A stretch of 64,000 bases of DNA, taken from NCBI GenBank assembly GCA_044222225.1, contig JBGANR010000005.1, positions 62,001 to 126,000 on the forward strand, read 5' to 3'. The position numbers and the translations under genes were made by a program. Shown piece by piece: positions 9,419 to 17,671 of the stretch. Numbering within the stretch: the stretch's first letter is position 1; each line of letters starts with the position of its first letter. The stretch is from JBGANR01 sp044222225 (GTDB lineage: Bacteria; Actinomycetota; Actinomycetes; Mycobacteriales; Mycobacteriaceae). Below the pieces are notes generated by a model. That model was given only the letters and a program-made list of their open reading frames with translations. It was not told the origin of the DNA and did not search any database.

Positions 9419-10051
9419 ATGAGCCGATACAGCTATCTCACCGACGGTGCCGAGATCTATCGGCGTTCCTTCGCGACGATCCGCGCCGAAGCCGACCTCG
9501 CCAGATTCGATGCGGCGACCGCGCAGGTCGTCGTGCGGATGATCCACGCCTGCGGGCAGGTCGACCTCGCCGCCGACGTGCTGGCGAGCCCCGGGGCGGT
9601 CGTCGCGGGCCGCGCCGCGTTGCGCGCCGGGGCGCCGATCCTGTGCGACGCACAGATGGTCGCCTCCGGCGTCACCCGCAAGCGGCTGCCGGCGGGCAAT
9701 GACGTCGTCTGCACGCTGTCGGACCCCGGCGTACCCGCACGCGCCGCCGAACTCGGAACCACCCGCAGCGCCGCCGCCGTACAGCGCTGGCTGCCACGAC
9801 TCGACGGCGCCGTCGTCGCGATCGGCAACGCACCGACGGCCCTGTACGCGCTGCTCGAGGCGATCGACGCCGGAGCGCCGCGCCCGGCGCTCGTCATCGG
9901 CGCGCCGGTGGGCTTCATCGGCGCGGCGGAGTCGAGCGAGGCGCTCGCGGCCCGCGCCGATCTCGAGTTCCTCACCGTGCGCGGCCGGCGCGGCGGCAGC
10001 GCGATCGTCGCCGCTGCCGTCAACGCCGTCGCCTCGGAGTCCGAACTGTGA
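9419..10051 (+). CDS. cobH: Precorrin-8X methylmutase CobH
   Basis: CobH moves the C11 methyl group to C12, turning precorrin-8X into hydrogenobyrinate. The 210-residue protein is full length for the family. It has the start SYLTDGAEIYRRSFATIR, the catalytic-histidine segment RMIHACGQ, and the conserved DAQMVASGVTRKRL and GAPVGFIGAAESSEAL. The ATG at 9419 fits the family N-terminus, so the longer open frame upstream is not used. It starts 7 nt after cobG and ends in a 4-nt overlap with cobIJ, so translation is probably coupled. Confidence 0.95.
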   Translation: MSRYSYLTDGAEIYRRSFATIRAEADLARFDAATAQVVVRMIHACGQVDLAADVLASPGAVVAGRAALRAGAPILCDAQMVASGVTRKRLPAGNDVVCTLSDPGVPARAAELGTTRSAAAVQRWLPRLDGAVVAIGNAPTALYALLEAIDAGAPRPALVIGAPVGFIGAAESSEALAARADLEFLTVRGRRGGSAIVAAAVNAVASESEL

Positions 10052-11511
10052 CGGGCGTGCTGTACGGCATCGGCCTCGGGCCCGGCGATCCCGAGCTCGT
10101 CACCGTCAAGGCCGCGCGGCTCATCTCGACAGCCGACGTCGTCGCCTATCACAGCGCTCGGCACGGCCGCAGCAACGCCCGCGCCGCCGCCGCTCCCTAC
10201 CTGCGGGACGACCAGCTCGAAGAACTGCTCGTCTATCCCGTGACGGTCGAGGCCACCGACCATCCCGGCGGCTATCGCGGCGCGCTCGACGACTTCTACA
10301 TCGAAGCCGCCGAACGTCTCGCCGGGCACCTCGCCGCCGGCCGCACCGTCGCACTGCTGGCCGCCGGCGACGCCCTCTTCTACAGCTCGTACATGCACAT
10401 GCACAAGCGCCTCTCGGGACGCTTCCGCACCGAGATCGTGCCCGGCGTGACCAGTGTGTCCGCGGCGTCGGCCGCGATGCAGACGCCGCTCGTCGAGGCC
10501 GACGAGGTGCTCACCGTGTGCCCGGGCACACTGCCGTACCCGCGGCTCGTCGCGGCGTTCACCGGTGCCCAGGCGATCGCCGTCATGAAGCTGGGCGGCC
10601 ATTACCCCGTGGTCCTCGACGCACTCCGCGCCGCGGGCCGGCTCGACGACGCCGTCTATGTGGAGCGGGCGTCGACGGGAGCGCAACGCGTGCTGCCGGC
10701 CGTCGACGTCGACCCGGCGACGGTGCCGTACTTCGCCGTCGTACTGGTGCCGGGCCCGCTCAACACGGCGCCGGCCGACGACGCTCCCGGCTGGGTCCGC
10801 GTCGTCGGCCTCGGTCCCGGCGATCCGCGATGGACGACGCCCGAGGTCACCGCCGTCCTCACCGAGGCCACCGACCTCGTCGGATACCGCACCTATCTCG
10901 CGCGGGTGACGCCACGGCCGGGCCAGACGGTGCACTCCAGCGACAACAAGGTGGAGGCCGAGCGAGCCGAGTTCGCGCTGGACCTCGCACGTCGAGGCCG
11001 ACGGGTCGCGGTCGTCTCGTCCGGCGATCCGGGGATCTTCGCGATGGCGACGGCCGTACTCGAAGCCGCCGAGGACCCCGCGCATGCCGATGTCGACGTC
11101 GCCGTTCTGCCGGGAGTCAGCGCCGCCCAGGCCGTCGCGGCCCGCGCCGGTGCGCCGCTCGGTCACGACTTCGCGGTGGTCTCCCTGTCGGATCGACTCA
11201 AGCCGTGGGACGTCGTCGAACGCCGGGTCCGGGCCGCGCTCGACGCCGATCTCGTTCTCGCCGTCTACAACCCGGCCTCGCGGGAGCGACGTGAGCAGGT
11301 CGCCCGGCTCCGGGACGTCGTCGTCGAACGCCGGGGCCCGCAGACGCCCGTCGTCGTCGGCCGGGACGTCGGCGGACCGACGGAATCACTCACCGTGACG
11401 ACCGCCGGCGAGCTGGACGTCGACGCCGTCGACATGCGAACGCTGCTGCTCATCGGATCGACGACGACCGTCGTCGGCCGGTCGGTGTTCACCCCTCGGC
11501 GGTACGGCTGA
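10048..11511 (+). CDS. cobIJ: Fused precorrin-2 C20- / precorrin-3B C17-methyltransferase CobIJ
   Basis: Two SAM-dependent tetrapyrrole methylases are joined in 487 residues. The CobI half (about 1-240) has the SAM-site start YGIGLGPGDPELVTVKAARL and LLAAGDALFYSSY. The CobJ half (about 245-487) restarts with VVGLGPGDPRWTTPEV and SSGDPGIFAMA. The same CobI-CobJ fusion is known in M. tuberculosis. The GTG start overlaps the cobH stop (GTGA). The 3' end overlaps the end of convergent cobK by 23 nt, so the two cob runs meet tail to tail with no room for a separate terminator. Confidence 0.95.
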   Translation: MTGVLYGIGLGPGDPELVTVKAARLISTADVVAYHSARHGRSNARAAAAPYLRDDQLEELLVYPVTVEATDHPGGYRGALDDFYIEAAERLAGHLAAGRTVALLAAGDALFYSSYMHMHKRLSGRFRTEIVPGVTSVSAASAAMQTPLVEADEVLTVCPGTLPYPRLVAAFTGAQAIAVMKLGGHYPVVLDALRAAGRLDDAVYVERASTGAQRVLPAVDVDPATVPYFAVVLVPGPLNTAPADDAPGWVRVVGLGPGDPRWTTPEVTAVLTEATDLVGYRTYLARVTPRPGQTVHSSDNKVEAERAEFALDLARRGRRVAVVSSGDPGIFAMATAVLEAAEDPAHADVDVAVLPGVSAAQAVAARAGAPLGHDFAVVSLSDRLKPWDVVERRVRAALDADLVLAVYNPASRERREQVARLRDVVVERRGPQTPVVVGRDVGGPTESLTVTTAGELDVDAVDMRTLLLIGSTTTVVGRSVFTPRRYG

Positions 11512-12232
11512 GACGCGTCCGCACCCAGGCGGCGGCGGCCGCGACGTCGGGAGTCTCCTCGACGCCCACGGGCCTCGACGGCCGCCGAACCATGATGACG
11601 GGCAGACCGAGCTGCCGGGCGGCGTCGAGCTTGGCCCGGACGATGTCGCCGCCGCTGTTCTTACTGACGATCGCCTCGATGCGGTGGCGGCGCAGCAGAT
11701 CGAGCTCGCCGGCCGGCGTGTAGGGCCCGCGCGCGCAGATCACCTCGTGCGCCGGCGGCAGCGGCCCGTCGGGCGGATCGACGACGCGGATGAGGCAGAA
11801 AACGTCCAGGCTTGCGAACGCGTCGAGGCCGCCACGGCCCGTCGTGAGAAAGACCCGGCCGAAACCGGCCGCCTGTTCTGCCGCGGCCGCCAGGTCCGGG
11901 ACGTCGATCCAGCAGTCGCCGATCTCCGGCCGCCACGGCGGCCGGCGCAGCCCGAGCAGCGGCACCCCGGCGCGGGTGCATGCCTCGGCCGCGTTCACCG
12001 AGATGCGCGCCGCGAACGGGTGCGTCGCGTCGACGACCACCGAGATCCGTTGGGCGACAAGGAAATCCGTCAGACCTTGGACGCCGCCGAAGCCGCCGAC
12101 CCGTACCCGGCCGGCCGGCAACACCGGCCGCCGCACGGCACCGGCGAGCGACGTCAGCACGTCGACGCCCGGATGCAGCGCCGCCGCCAACGCGCGGGCC
12201 TCGGACGTGCCGCCGAGGACGAGCACCGTCAC
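11489..12232 (-). CDS. cobK: Precorrin-6A reductase CobK
   Basis: CobK reduces precorrin-6A to precorrin-6B with NADPH. The protein of about 247 residues starts MTVLVLGGTSEARALAAAL, the family dinucleotide-binding N-terminus, and contains VVDATHPFAARIS, FLTTGRGGLDAF and IVSKNSGGD. The GTG start at 12232 overlaps the cobM stop by 4 nt; longer in-frame extensions upstream are shadows of cobM. It is the last gene of the SDR-cobL-cobM-cobK run. Confidence 0.93.
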   Translation of the reverse strand: MTVLVLGGTSEARALAAALHPGVDVLTSLAGAVRRPVLPAGRVRVGGFGGVQGLTDFLVAQRISVVVDATHPFAARISVNAAEACTRAGVPLLGLRRPPWRPEIGDCWIDVPDLAAAAEQAAGFGRVFLTTGRGGLDAFASLDVFCLIRVVDPPDGPLPPAHEVICARGPYTPAGELDLLRRHRIEAIVSKNSGGDIVRAKLDAARQLGLPVIMVRRPSRPVGVEETPDVAAAAAWVRTRLSRTAEG

Positions 12233-12981
12233 GAGCGCAGCTTCCGCATCCGCTCGGCCGAGTAGAGATAGCTCTCCGCGAACGCGCCCGGATCGAGCAC
12301 GCGTCCGACGAAGATGACCGCCGTCCGCACGATGCCCGCGTCGGACACGGCCGCCGCGAGGTCGGCGAGCCGGCAGCGCACCACCTGCTCGTTCGGCCGG
12401 GACGCGAACGCGACGACCGCCACCGGGGCGTCCGGACCGTAATGCGGCAGCAGCGCCGCGACGACCTGTTCGGCCCGGTGTGCCGCGAGATGCAGCGCCA
12501 GCGTGACGCCGGTCGCGGCGAGCCGCTCGAGCTCCTCGCCCGGCGGCATGTCGCTCGACAGCGTCGACACCCGCGTGATGAGCAGCGACTGGCCGACGCC
12601 CGGGACCGTCAACTCCGTGCCGAGCGCCGCGGCGGCGGCGGCGAAGGCCGGCACACCCGGCACCAGCTCGTAGTCGACGCCCGCCGCGTCGAGCCGACGC
12701 GCCTGCTCGGCGACGGCCGAATACAGCGAGACGTCCCCCGAGTGCAGCCGGGCGACGGTCTGCCCGGCCCGCGCAGCGTCGATCATCAGTTCGACGATCG
12801 CGTCGAGCCGCATCTGCCTCGTGTCGACGAGTTCGGCGTCCGCCCGGCAGTGATCGAGCACCTCCGGCGGCACCAGCGAGCCGGCGTAGAGGCACACGTC
12901 CGCCTCACCGAGCAGGCGGGCCGCCCGCAGCGTCAGCAGATCCGGCGCGCCGGGACCGGCGCCGATGAAATGAACGGTCAC
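12229..12981 (-). CDS. cobM: Precorrin-4 C11-methyltransferase CobM
   Basis: This SAM-dependent methylase acts at C11 of precorrin-4. The 250-residue protein has the family start VHFIGAGPGAPDLLTLRAA, the conserved YAGSLVPPEVL, the glycine motif HSGDVSLYSA and LVPGVPAFAAAAAALG. The start is the GTG at 12981, which overlaps the cobL stop (GTGA). It sits between cobL and cobK in the same order as M. tuberculosis Rv2072c-Rv2070c. Confidence 0.95.
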   Translation of the reverse strand: MTVHFIGAGPGAPDLLTLRAARLLGEADVCLYAGSLVPPEVLDHCRADAELVDTRQMRLDAIVELMIDAARAGQTVARLHSGDVSLYSAVAEQARRLDAAGVDYELVPGVPAFAAAAAALGTELTVPGVGQSLLITRVSTLSSDMPPGEELERLAATGVTLALHLAAHRAEQVVAALLPHYGPDAPVAVVAFASRPNEQVVRCRLADLAAAVSDAGIVRTAVIFVGRVLDPGAFAESYLYSAERMRKLRS

Positions 12982-14195
12982 GACGTCACTCCCACCCATT
13001 GCACCACCGGCAACGCCGGCCGCCACGCCGTGAATCCGCCGAGCGCACCGGCTTTCTCGACGGACAGCCGGGTCAACGTGCCGCCGAGCCGGCGTTGTGC
13101 GTCCCGCAGCACGGCCTCCCCTTCGAGCGTCACCGCGTTGGCGACGACGACGCCACCGGAGCGCAGCCGGTCGAGCGCCCCGTCGAGTAGGCCCGGACGC
13201 GTCAAACCGCCGCCGATGAACACGGCATCGGGATCCGGGGCCTCGCCGTACGCGTCGGGCGCCGCTCCCCGGACGATCAGCCGGGGCACGCCGAGCGCCG
13301 TGGCGTTCGAGGCGATGGTGCCCCGACGTGCCTCGGACATCTCGAAAGCGACGGCCGACGCCGTGGGTTCGGCGCGCAGCCATTCGATCGCGATGCTGCC
13401 CGAGCCGGCGCCGACGTCCCACAGCGTCAAACCGGGAGCCGGGCGCAGAGCGGCGACGCTCAAAGCTCTGACGTGCGACTTCGTCAGCTGACCGTCGCCG
13501 CCGTAGACGTCGTCGGGCAGCCCGGGCGCCCGCCCGCCGACCGGTCCTCGGCACTCGACGGCGACGAGGTTGAGCGGATCGACGTCGACATCCCAGCCCG
13601 GCGCCGGAGCGGCGGCCGTGATCGAGACGGTCCGCTCATCGGCCGCGCCGAGGCGACTGAGCACGGTCAACGTGCTGTCGCCGAAGCCGGCGGCGGTCAC
13701 CGCCGCGGCGATCTCGGCCGGGCTGCGTTCGGACTCCGAGAGCAGCAGCAGCCGGACGCCGTCGGAGAGCTCCGGCAGCACCGCCGCGAGCGGCCGCGCG
13801 ACGGTACTGCGCACGACCACCGATTCCCGCGCCCACCCCAGCCGCGCGCAGGCGAGCGTCGCGCTGCTGACGTGCGACAGCACCCGGACCCGCTCGATAC
13901 CGAGCCGCGCGACGATGGTCGTCCCGATGCCGAAGAACATCGGATCGCCGCTGGCCAGCACGTGGATCGGGCCGTCGGCTGCGAGCGCCTCGTCCAGATG
14001 CGGCGCCAGCGGGCTGCGCCACGAGACCAGCCGCGCCGCCGACGCGGGCAGCGACTCGAGCTGACGCGCCGAGCCGTAGATCACCCGGGCCGACACCAAC
14101 GCGGCCTGCGACGCCGGCGCGAGTCCGTCCCAGCCGTCGGCGCCGATCCCGACGACGACGACCCGGGCCGATCCCGGATCCCCGGCCGCCGTCAC
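12978..14195 (-). CDS. cobL: Precorrin-6Y C5,15-methyltransferase (decarboxylating) CobL
   Basis: CobL methylates C5 and C15 of precorrin-6B and removes the acetate side-chain carboxylate. The 405-residue protein fuses a CbiE-like half (VVVVGIGADGWDGLA, ASGDPMFFGIG) to a CbiT-like SAM methyltransferase half (LTLWDVGAGSGSIAIEWLRA, FIGGGLTRPGLLD). I take the GTG at 14195 as the start because it overlaps the SDR stop by 4 nt, as do the other joints of this operon, and leaves the family N-terminus. An ATG 78 nt upstream would add an atypical tail. Confidence 0.93.
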   Translation of the reverse strand: MTAAGDPGSARVVVVGIGADGWDGLAPASQAALVSARVIYGSARQLESLPASAARLVSWRSPLAPHLDEALAADGPIHVLASGDPMFFGIGTTIVARLGIERVRVLSHVSSATLACARLGWARESVVVRSTVARPLAAVLPELSDGVRLLLLSESERSPAEIAAAVTAAGFGDSTLTVLSRLGAADERTVSITAAAPAPGWDVDVDPLNLVAVECRGPVGGRAPGLPDDVYGGDGQLTKSHVRALSVAALRPAPGLTLWDVGAGSGSIAIEWLRAEPTASAVAFEMSEARRGTIASNATALGVPRLIVRGAAPDAYGEAPDPDAVFIGGGLTRPGLLDGALDRLRSGGVVVANAVTLEGEAVLRDAQRRLGGTLTRLSVEKAGALGGFTAWRPALPVVQWVGVTS

Positions 14196-14962
14196 CGGGG
14201 CAACCGGCGCCAGATCCGCTGCGGCAGCAGACGCATGGCGAAGAAGATCGGCCGCAGAACGCCCGGAATCCACACGACGGATCGACCGCGCAGCAGGGCC
14301 GCATGAACGGCGTCGGCGACCTGGGCGGGCGTGCTGGAGAACGGCGCGGGTTTGACGCCGGACGCCATGAGGTCGGCGGTCATCGAGCCGACGACGAATC
14401 CCGGCCGGGCGACGAGCACCGACGCGCCACTGCCGGCGAGGGCGTCGGCGAGGCCCATCGCGAAGCCGTCGAGGCCTGCCTTCGTCGACCCGTAGACGTA
14501 GTTGGCCTTACGCACCCGGACGCCCGCGACCGAGGAGAACACGACGATGGCGCCCTGCGCCTGCGCTCGCATGACCTGCGCGAGCGGCGTCAGAACGCTG
14601 ATCTGGGCGACGTAGTCGGTGTGGACGATCTCGAGCGCGTGCTCGACGTCGGTCTCCGCACGCGGGCCGTCGCCGAGGATCCCGAACGCGACGACCGCGA
14701 CGCCGATCGGGCCGAAGCGTGCGGCGAGATCAGCGACCAGCGGGCCGTGCGACGCGGTGTCGGCGGCGTCGAAGTCGACGGTGTGGACGTCCGCCGCCCC
14801 GGCCGCACGCAACGCCGTGACCTGCAAAGAAAGGTCTCCCGGGCGAGCCAGGAGGACGACGACGCGACCCGGCGCGAGCCGCAACGCCAGCTCACCGCCG
14901 ATGTCACTGCGGCCGCCGAAGACGACGATCGCACCGGGCGGGAGTTCGGGGCGGCGAGACAT
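14192..14962 (-). CDS. SDR-family oxidoreductase (Rv2073c/DprE2-like)
   Basis: A 256-residue short-chain dehydrogenase. It has a Rossmann start (IVVFGGRSDIGGELALRL), the catalytic Ser region (VVFSSVAGVRVRK) and the YxxxK motif (YVYGSTK). The C-terminus is basic and hydrophobic (RPIFFAMRLLPQRIWRRLPR). Similarity in layout and genomic place points to M. tuberculosis Rv2073c, a paralogue of the decaprenyl-phosphoryl-2-ketoribose reductase DprE2. The true substrate is unknown. It heads the cobLMK run with a 4-nt overlap and is transcribed divergently from the PPOX gene 38 bp away. Confidence 0.85.
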   Translation of the reverse strand: MSRRPELPPGAIVVFGGRSDIGGELALRLAPGRVVVLLARPGDLSLQVTALRAAGAADVHTVDFDAADTASHGPLVADLAARFGPIGVAVVAFGILGDGPRAETDVEHALEIVHTDYVAQISVLTPLAQVMRAQAQGAIVVFSSVAGVRVRKANYVYGSTKAGLDGFAMGLADALAGSGASVLVARPGFVVGSMTADLMASGVKPAPFSSTPAQVADAVHAALLRGRSVVWIPGVLRPIFFAMRLLPQRIWRRLPR

Positions 14963-14988
14963 GGCGTTCAGTATCGCCGACCCGGCGA

Positions 14989-14994
14989 TACCGT
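14989..14994 (+). promoter_or_regulatory. Leaderless -10 box of the PPOX gene
   Basis: TACCGT is followed by six bases and the GTG start at 15001. No ribosome-binding site is present. This is identical in sequence and spacing to the box before cobG. Confidence 0.5.
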
Positions 14995-15000
14995 TGCCCG

Positions 15001-15420
15001 GTGCCCCGCGACCTCTCCGACCTGACCCCGGCCGCCTTCGACTTCGCCGCCGAGCGGCACCTCGCGACGCTGACCACGCTGCGCGCCGACGGCACACCGC
15101 ACGTCGTCGCCGTCGGCTTCACGCTCGACGCCGAAGCGGGCGTCGCGCGCGTCATCACCCACGGCGCGTCACAGAAGGCCCGCAATGCGGCGCTGTCCGG
15201 GTACGCCGCGTTGTCGCAGGTCGACGGCGCGCGCTGGCTGACCGTCGAGGGCCCCGCGCGGGTGGTGACCGATCCCGCGTCCGTCGTCGACGCCGAGCGT
15301 CGCTATGCGCGGCGCTACAAGGAACCGCGGCCGAATCCGCACCGCGTCGTCATCGAGGTGACGGTGACGCGCGTCCTCGCCTCCCACTCGCTCTATGCGG
15401 CTTCCCAGATGTCCGGCTGA
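15001..15420 (+). CDS. PPOX-class F420-dependent oxidoreductase (Rv2074-like)
   Basis: A 139-residue split-barrel protein of the pyridoxamine-phosphate-oxidase-like, F420-binding group. Seen motifs are FAAERHLATLTTLRADGTPHVVAVGF, shortened here to its ends, then HGASQKARNA and RRYARRYKEPRPNPHRVVIEV. The M. tuberculosis neighbour of the same cob genes, Rv2074, is an F420-dependent biliverdin reductase, so heme or tetrapyrrole breakdown chemistry is plausible but not proven. The last codons (ending QMSG) and the TGA stop lie inside palindromic repeat copy 2, so the C-terminus was probably reset by that element. Confidence 0.85.
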   Translation: MPRDLSDLTPAAFDFAAERHLATLTTLRADGTPHVVAVGFTLDAEAGVARVITHGASQKARNAALSGYAALSQVDGARWLTVEGPARVVTDPASVVDAERRYARRYKEPRPNPHRVVIEVTVTRVLASHSLYAASQMSG

Positions 15421-15479
15421 GCGAGACGCCGTGACAATAATAAACTCGGCGGGCCGCTCAGCCGGACATCCGGGGAGGG
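15403..15479 (-). repeat. Palindromic element, copy 2 (inverted), between convergent stop codons
   Basis: Arms CCAGATGTCCGGCTGAGCG and CGCTCAGCCGGACATCCGG pair almost perfectly. The loop TGACAATAATAAACT is the reverse complement of the copy-1 and copy-4 loop type. The left arm supplies the stop codon of the PPOX gene, and the right end directly abuts the stop codon of the convergent peptidase gene. It could act as a bidirectional transcription stop. Confidence 0.88.
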
Positions 15480-16592
15480 TCAGACGACGACCAGCCCCCG
15501 CGGGCGGTTGTTGACCGATTCGATGCCGTCGGCGGTGACGACGACGATGTCCTCGATGCGCGCGCCCCAGCGGCCGGAGAAGTAGACGCCCGGCTCGATG
15601 CTGAACGCCATGCCCTCGGCGAGCACGAGGTCGTTGCCGGCGACGATGTACGGCTCCTCGTGTACCGACAGCCCGATGCCGTGTCCGGTGCGGTGGATGA
15701 ACACTTCGGCGAGACCGTCGGCGGCGAGCCGGTCACGCGCGGCGGCGTCGACACTCTCGGCCGTGACGCCCGGACGCGCGGCCGCCCGCGCCGCCGTCTG
15801 GGCCGCTTCGAGCGCCGCATACGCCGCGGCGACGTCCGGTGCCGGTTCCCCGAGGCTGTAGGTGCGCGTCGAATCGGAGTTGTAGCCCGGCTCGACGGGC
15901 CCGCCGATGTCGACGACCACGACGTCCCCGGCCTGCAGCACCCGGTCGGAGACCTCGTGATGCGGATCGGCGCCGTTCGGCCCGGACCCGACGATGATGA
16001 ACTCCGCCGTCGTATGCCCGGCCGCCAGCATGGCCGCCTCGATGTCGGCGGCGATCTCACGCTCCGTGCGTCCGGGCCGCAGCCATTCGGGCACCCGCGC
16101 GTGCACGGCGTCGATCGCCGCACCGGCCCGACGCAACGCGTCGATCTCGGCGCCGTCCTTGTGCATCCGCAGCTCGCGCAGCACGGGCGTCGCCAGTTCG
16201 GCCGGACGTCCGATCGCCGCCGCCAGTGGGATGAGGTGGCGTGCGGCCAGCTCCTCTGAGACGCCGAACCGCCCGCCGCCGGCGACGCTCGCCGCGATCG
16301 CGTACGGATCCTCACCGTCGACCCAGGCCCGCACCTCGACGCCCAACTCCCCGACGGCCGATTCCCGCAGCGCGGCGAGTTCGAGTCTCGGGGCCACCAG
16401 CACCGGATCACCGCCGGAGGTGAGGACGAGCAGCGTCAGCCGCTCGAACGTCACCGCCCGCGAGCCGGTGAGATAGCGCAGATCGGGTCCCGTGCCGACG
16501 AGCACGGCGCCGAGCCCGGCGGTCTCTGCGGCGGCCGCGGCGCGGCGGAGTCGGGTGGCGTAGACGTCGGCGGGGAATCGGGCATCGCTCAC
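15480..16592 (-). CDS. pepE: M24-family Xaa-Pro-type dipeptidase (PepE/PepQ-like)
   Basis: A 370-residue M24 'pita-bread' metallopeptidase with an N-terminal creatinase-like domain (about 1-135) and a catalytic domain. The likely metal ligands are visible in DIGGPVEPGYNSDSTRT (two Asp), HRTGHGIGLSVHEEPYI (His), EGMAFSIEPGVY (Glu) and RIEDIVVVT (Glu). It should cleave dipeptides or N-terminal residues before proline. The orthologue in M. tuberculosis (Rv2089c, pepE) has the same neighbour, the 5'-3' exonuclease. The GTG at 16592 is preceded by a leaderless-type -10 box. Confidence 0.9.
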   Translation of the reverse strand: MSDARFPADVYATRLRRAAAAAETAGLGAVLVGTGPDLRYLTGSRAVTFERLTLLVLTSGGDPVLVAPRLELAALRESAVGELGVEVRAWVDGEDPYAIAASVAGGGRFGVSEELAARHLIPLAAAIGRPAELATPVLRELRMHKDGAEIDALRRAGAAIDAVHARVPEWLRPGRTEREIAADIEAAMLAAGHTTAEFIIVGSGPNGADPHHEVSDRVLQAGDVVVVDIGGPVEPGYNSDSTRTYSLGEPAPDVAAAYAALEAAQTAARAAARPGVTAESVDAAARDRLAADGLAEVFIHRTGHGIGLSVHEEPYIVAGNDLVLAEGMAFSIEPGVYFSGRWGARIEDIVVVTADGIESVNNRPRGLVVV

Positions 16593-16599
16593 GTCGGCC

Positions 16600-16605
16600 A
16601 GCCTA
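16600..16605 (-). promoter_or_regulatory. Leaderless -10 box of the M24 peptidase gene
   Basis: On the minus strand TAGGCT is followed by seven bases and the GTG start at 16592, with no Shine-Dalgarno sequence between. Confidence 0.4.
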
Positions 16606-16668
16606 ACGCCGCCTCTCGCACGTGCGATCGCGCGGACCGATCACCGAAGCTCCGCGAGGGCCGTCCCG

Positions 16669-16674
16669 TAGGGT
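16669..16674 (+). promoter_or_regulatory. Leaderless -10 box of the exonuclease gene
   Basis: TAGGGT, then six bases (GAGCCC), then the GTG start at 16681. The 88-bp divergent spacer holds this and the peptidase box. Confidence 0.5.
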
Positions 16675-16680
16675 GAGCCC

Positions 16681-17610
16681 GTGACCGGCCGCCTCATGCT
16701 CATCGACGGCGCGGGCCTGTGGTTCCGCGCCTTCTACGCGCTCCCCGACTCGCTGACCAGCCCCGACGGTCGCCCCGTCAACGCGGTGCGCGGCTTCTTC
16801 GACATGGTCGCCACCCTCATCGAACAGGAGCGGCCGAGCCGGGTCGTCGTCTGCCTCGACGAGGCCTGGCGGCCCGCCTTTCGCACCGATCTCATCCCGT
16901 CGTACAAGGCGCACCGCGTCGCGGCGGACGGCTCCGAGGACGCCCCCGACGCCATCGGGCCCCAGGTTCCGATGATCCTCAACGTCCTGGACGCCCTGGG
17001 GATGACGGCTGCCGGATCGGCCGACTGCGAGGCCGACGACATCATCGGGACGCTCGCCGCGACCGAACGCGTCGACCCGGTCATCGTCGTGAGCGGCGAC
17101 CGCGACCTGCTGCAGGTGGCGTCCGACGAGCCGCCGACCGTCGTCGTCCGTTACGTCGGACGCGGCCTCAACCGGTCGACGACCTACGACCCCGCCGGCA
17201 TCGCCGCCGCGTACGGCGTCCCGACCGAGCGCGCCGGCGCCGCCTACGCCGAACTCGCCATCCTGCGCGGCGACCCGTCCGACGGACTGCCCGGCGTGGC
17301 GGGCATCGGCGAGAAGACGGCGTCCAAGCTGCTGCTGGCGCACGGGTCGCTCGACGCGATCGAGGCCGCCGCCGCGGCGGGGCAGGGCGTTCCGCCGCGC
17401 AACGCCGCCGCCATCATCAACGCGCGCGACTATCTGCGGGCCGCCCGGACGGTCGTCTTCGTCCGCGCCGACGCCGAGGTCAGCTGGTACGGGCCCGTCG
17501 GCGGCGCACTCCCGAACGCACCGGCCGACACCGATGCGCTCGACCGGCTCACGACGGACCTCGGGATCGAGGCGTCCGTCGCGCGCATGCGGGTCGCGCT
17601 CGGCTGGTAG
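16681..17610 (+). CDS. 5'-3' exonuclease (PolA exonuclease-domain-like)
   Basis: A 309-residue stand-alone 5' nuclease of the FEN/PolI exonuclease-domain family, acting on flaps and RNA primers in DNA repair and replication. Metal-binding acidic clusters are visible in LMLIDGAGLWFRAFYALP, CLDEAWRPAFRTDLIPSYKAHR, CEADDIIGTLA and VSGDRDLLQVA. They are followed by the helix-hairpin-helix GDPSDGLPGVAGIGEKTASK. It corresponds to Rv2090 in M. tuberculosis, also next to pepE and a DUF4333-type gene. The GTG start has no ribosome-binding site and fits a leaderless transcript. Confidence 0.93.
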   Translation: MTGRLMLIDGAGLWFRAFYALPDSLTSPDGRPVNAVRGFFDMVATLIEQERPSRVVVCLDEAWRPAFRTDLIPSYKAHRVAADGSEDAPDAIGPQVPMILNVLDALGMTAAGSADCEADDIIGTLAATERVDPVIVVSGDRDLLQVASDEPPTVVVRYVGRGLNRSTTYDPAGIAAAYGVPTERAGAAYAELAILRGDPSDGLPGVAGIGEKTASKLLLAHGSLDAIEAAAAAGQGVPPRNAAAIINARDYLRAARTVVFVRADAEVSWYGPVGGALPNAPADTDALDRLTTDLGIEASVARMRVALGW

Positions 17611-17671
17611 CCGGAAGCGACGCCGAGCGTCAAGGCGGGCCGGGCACCATGCACCGACCCACCCGACGCGT

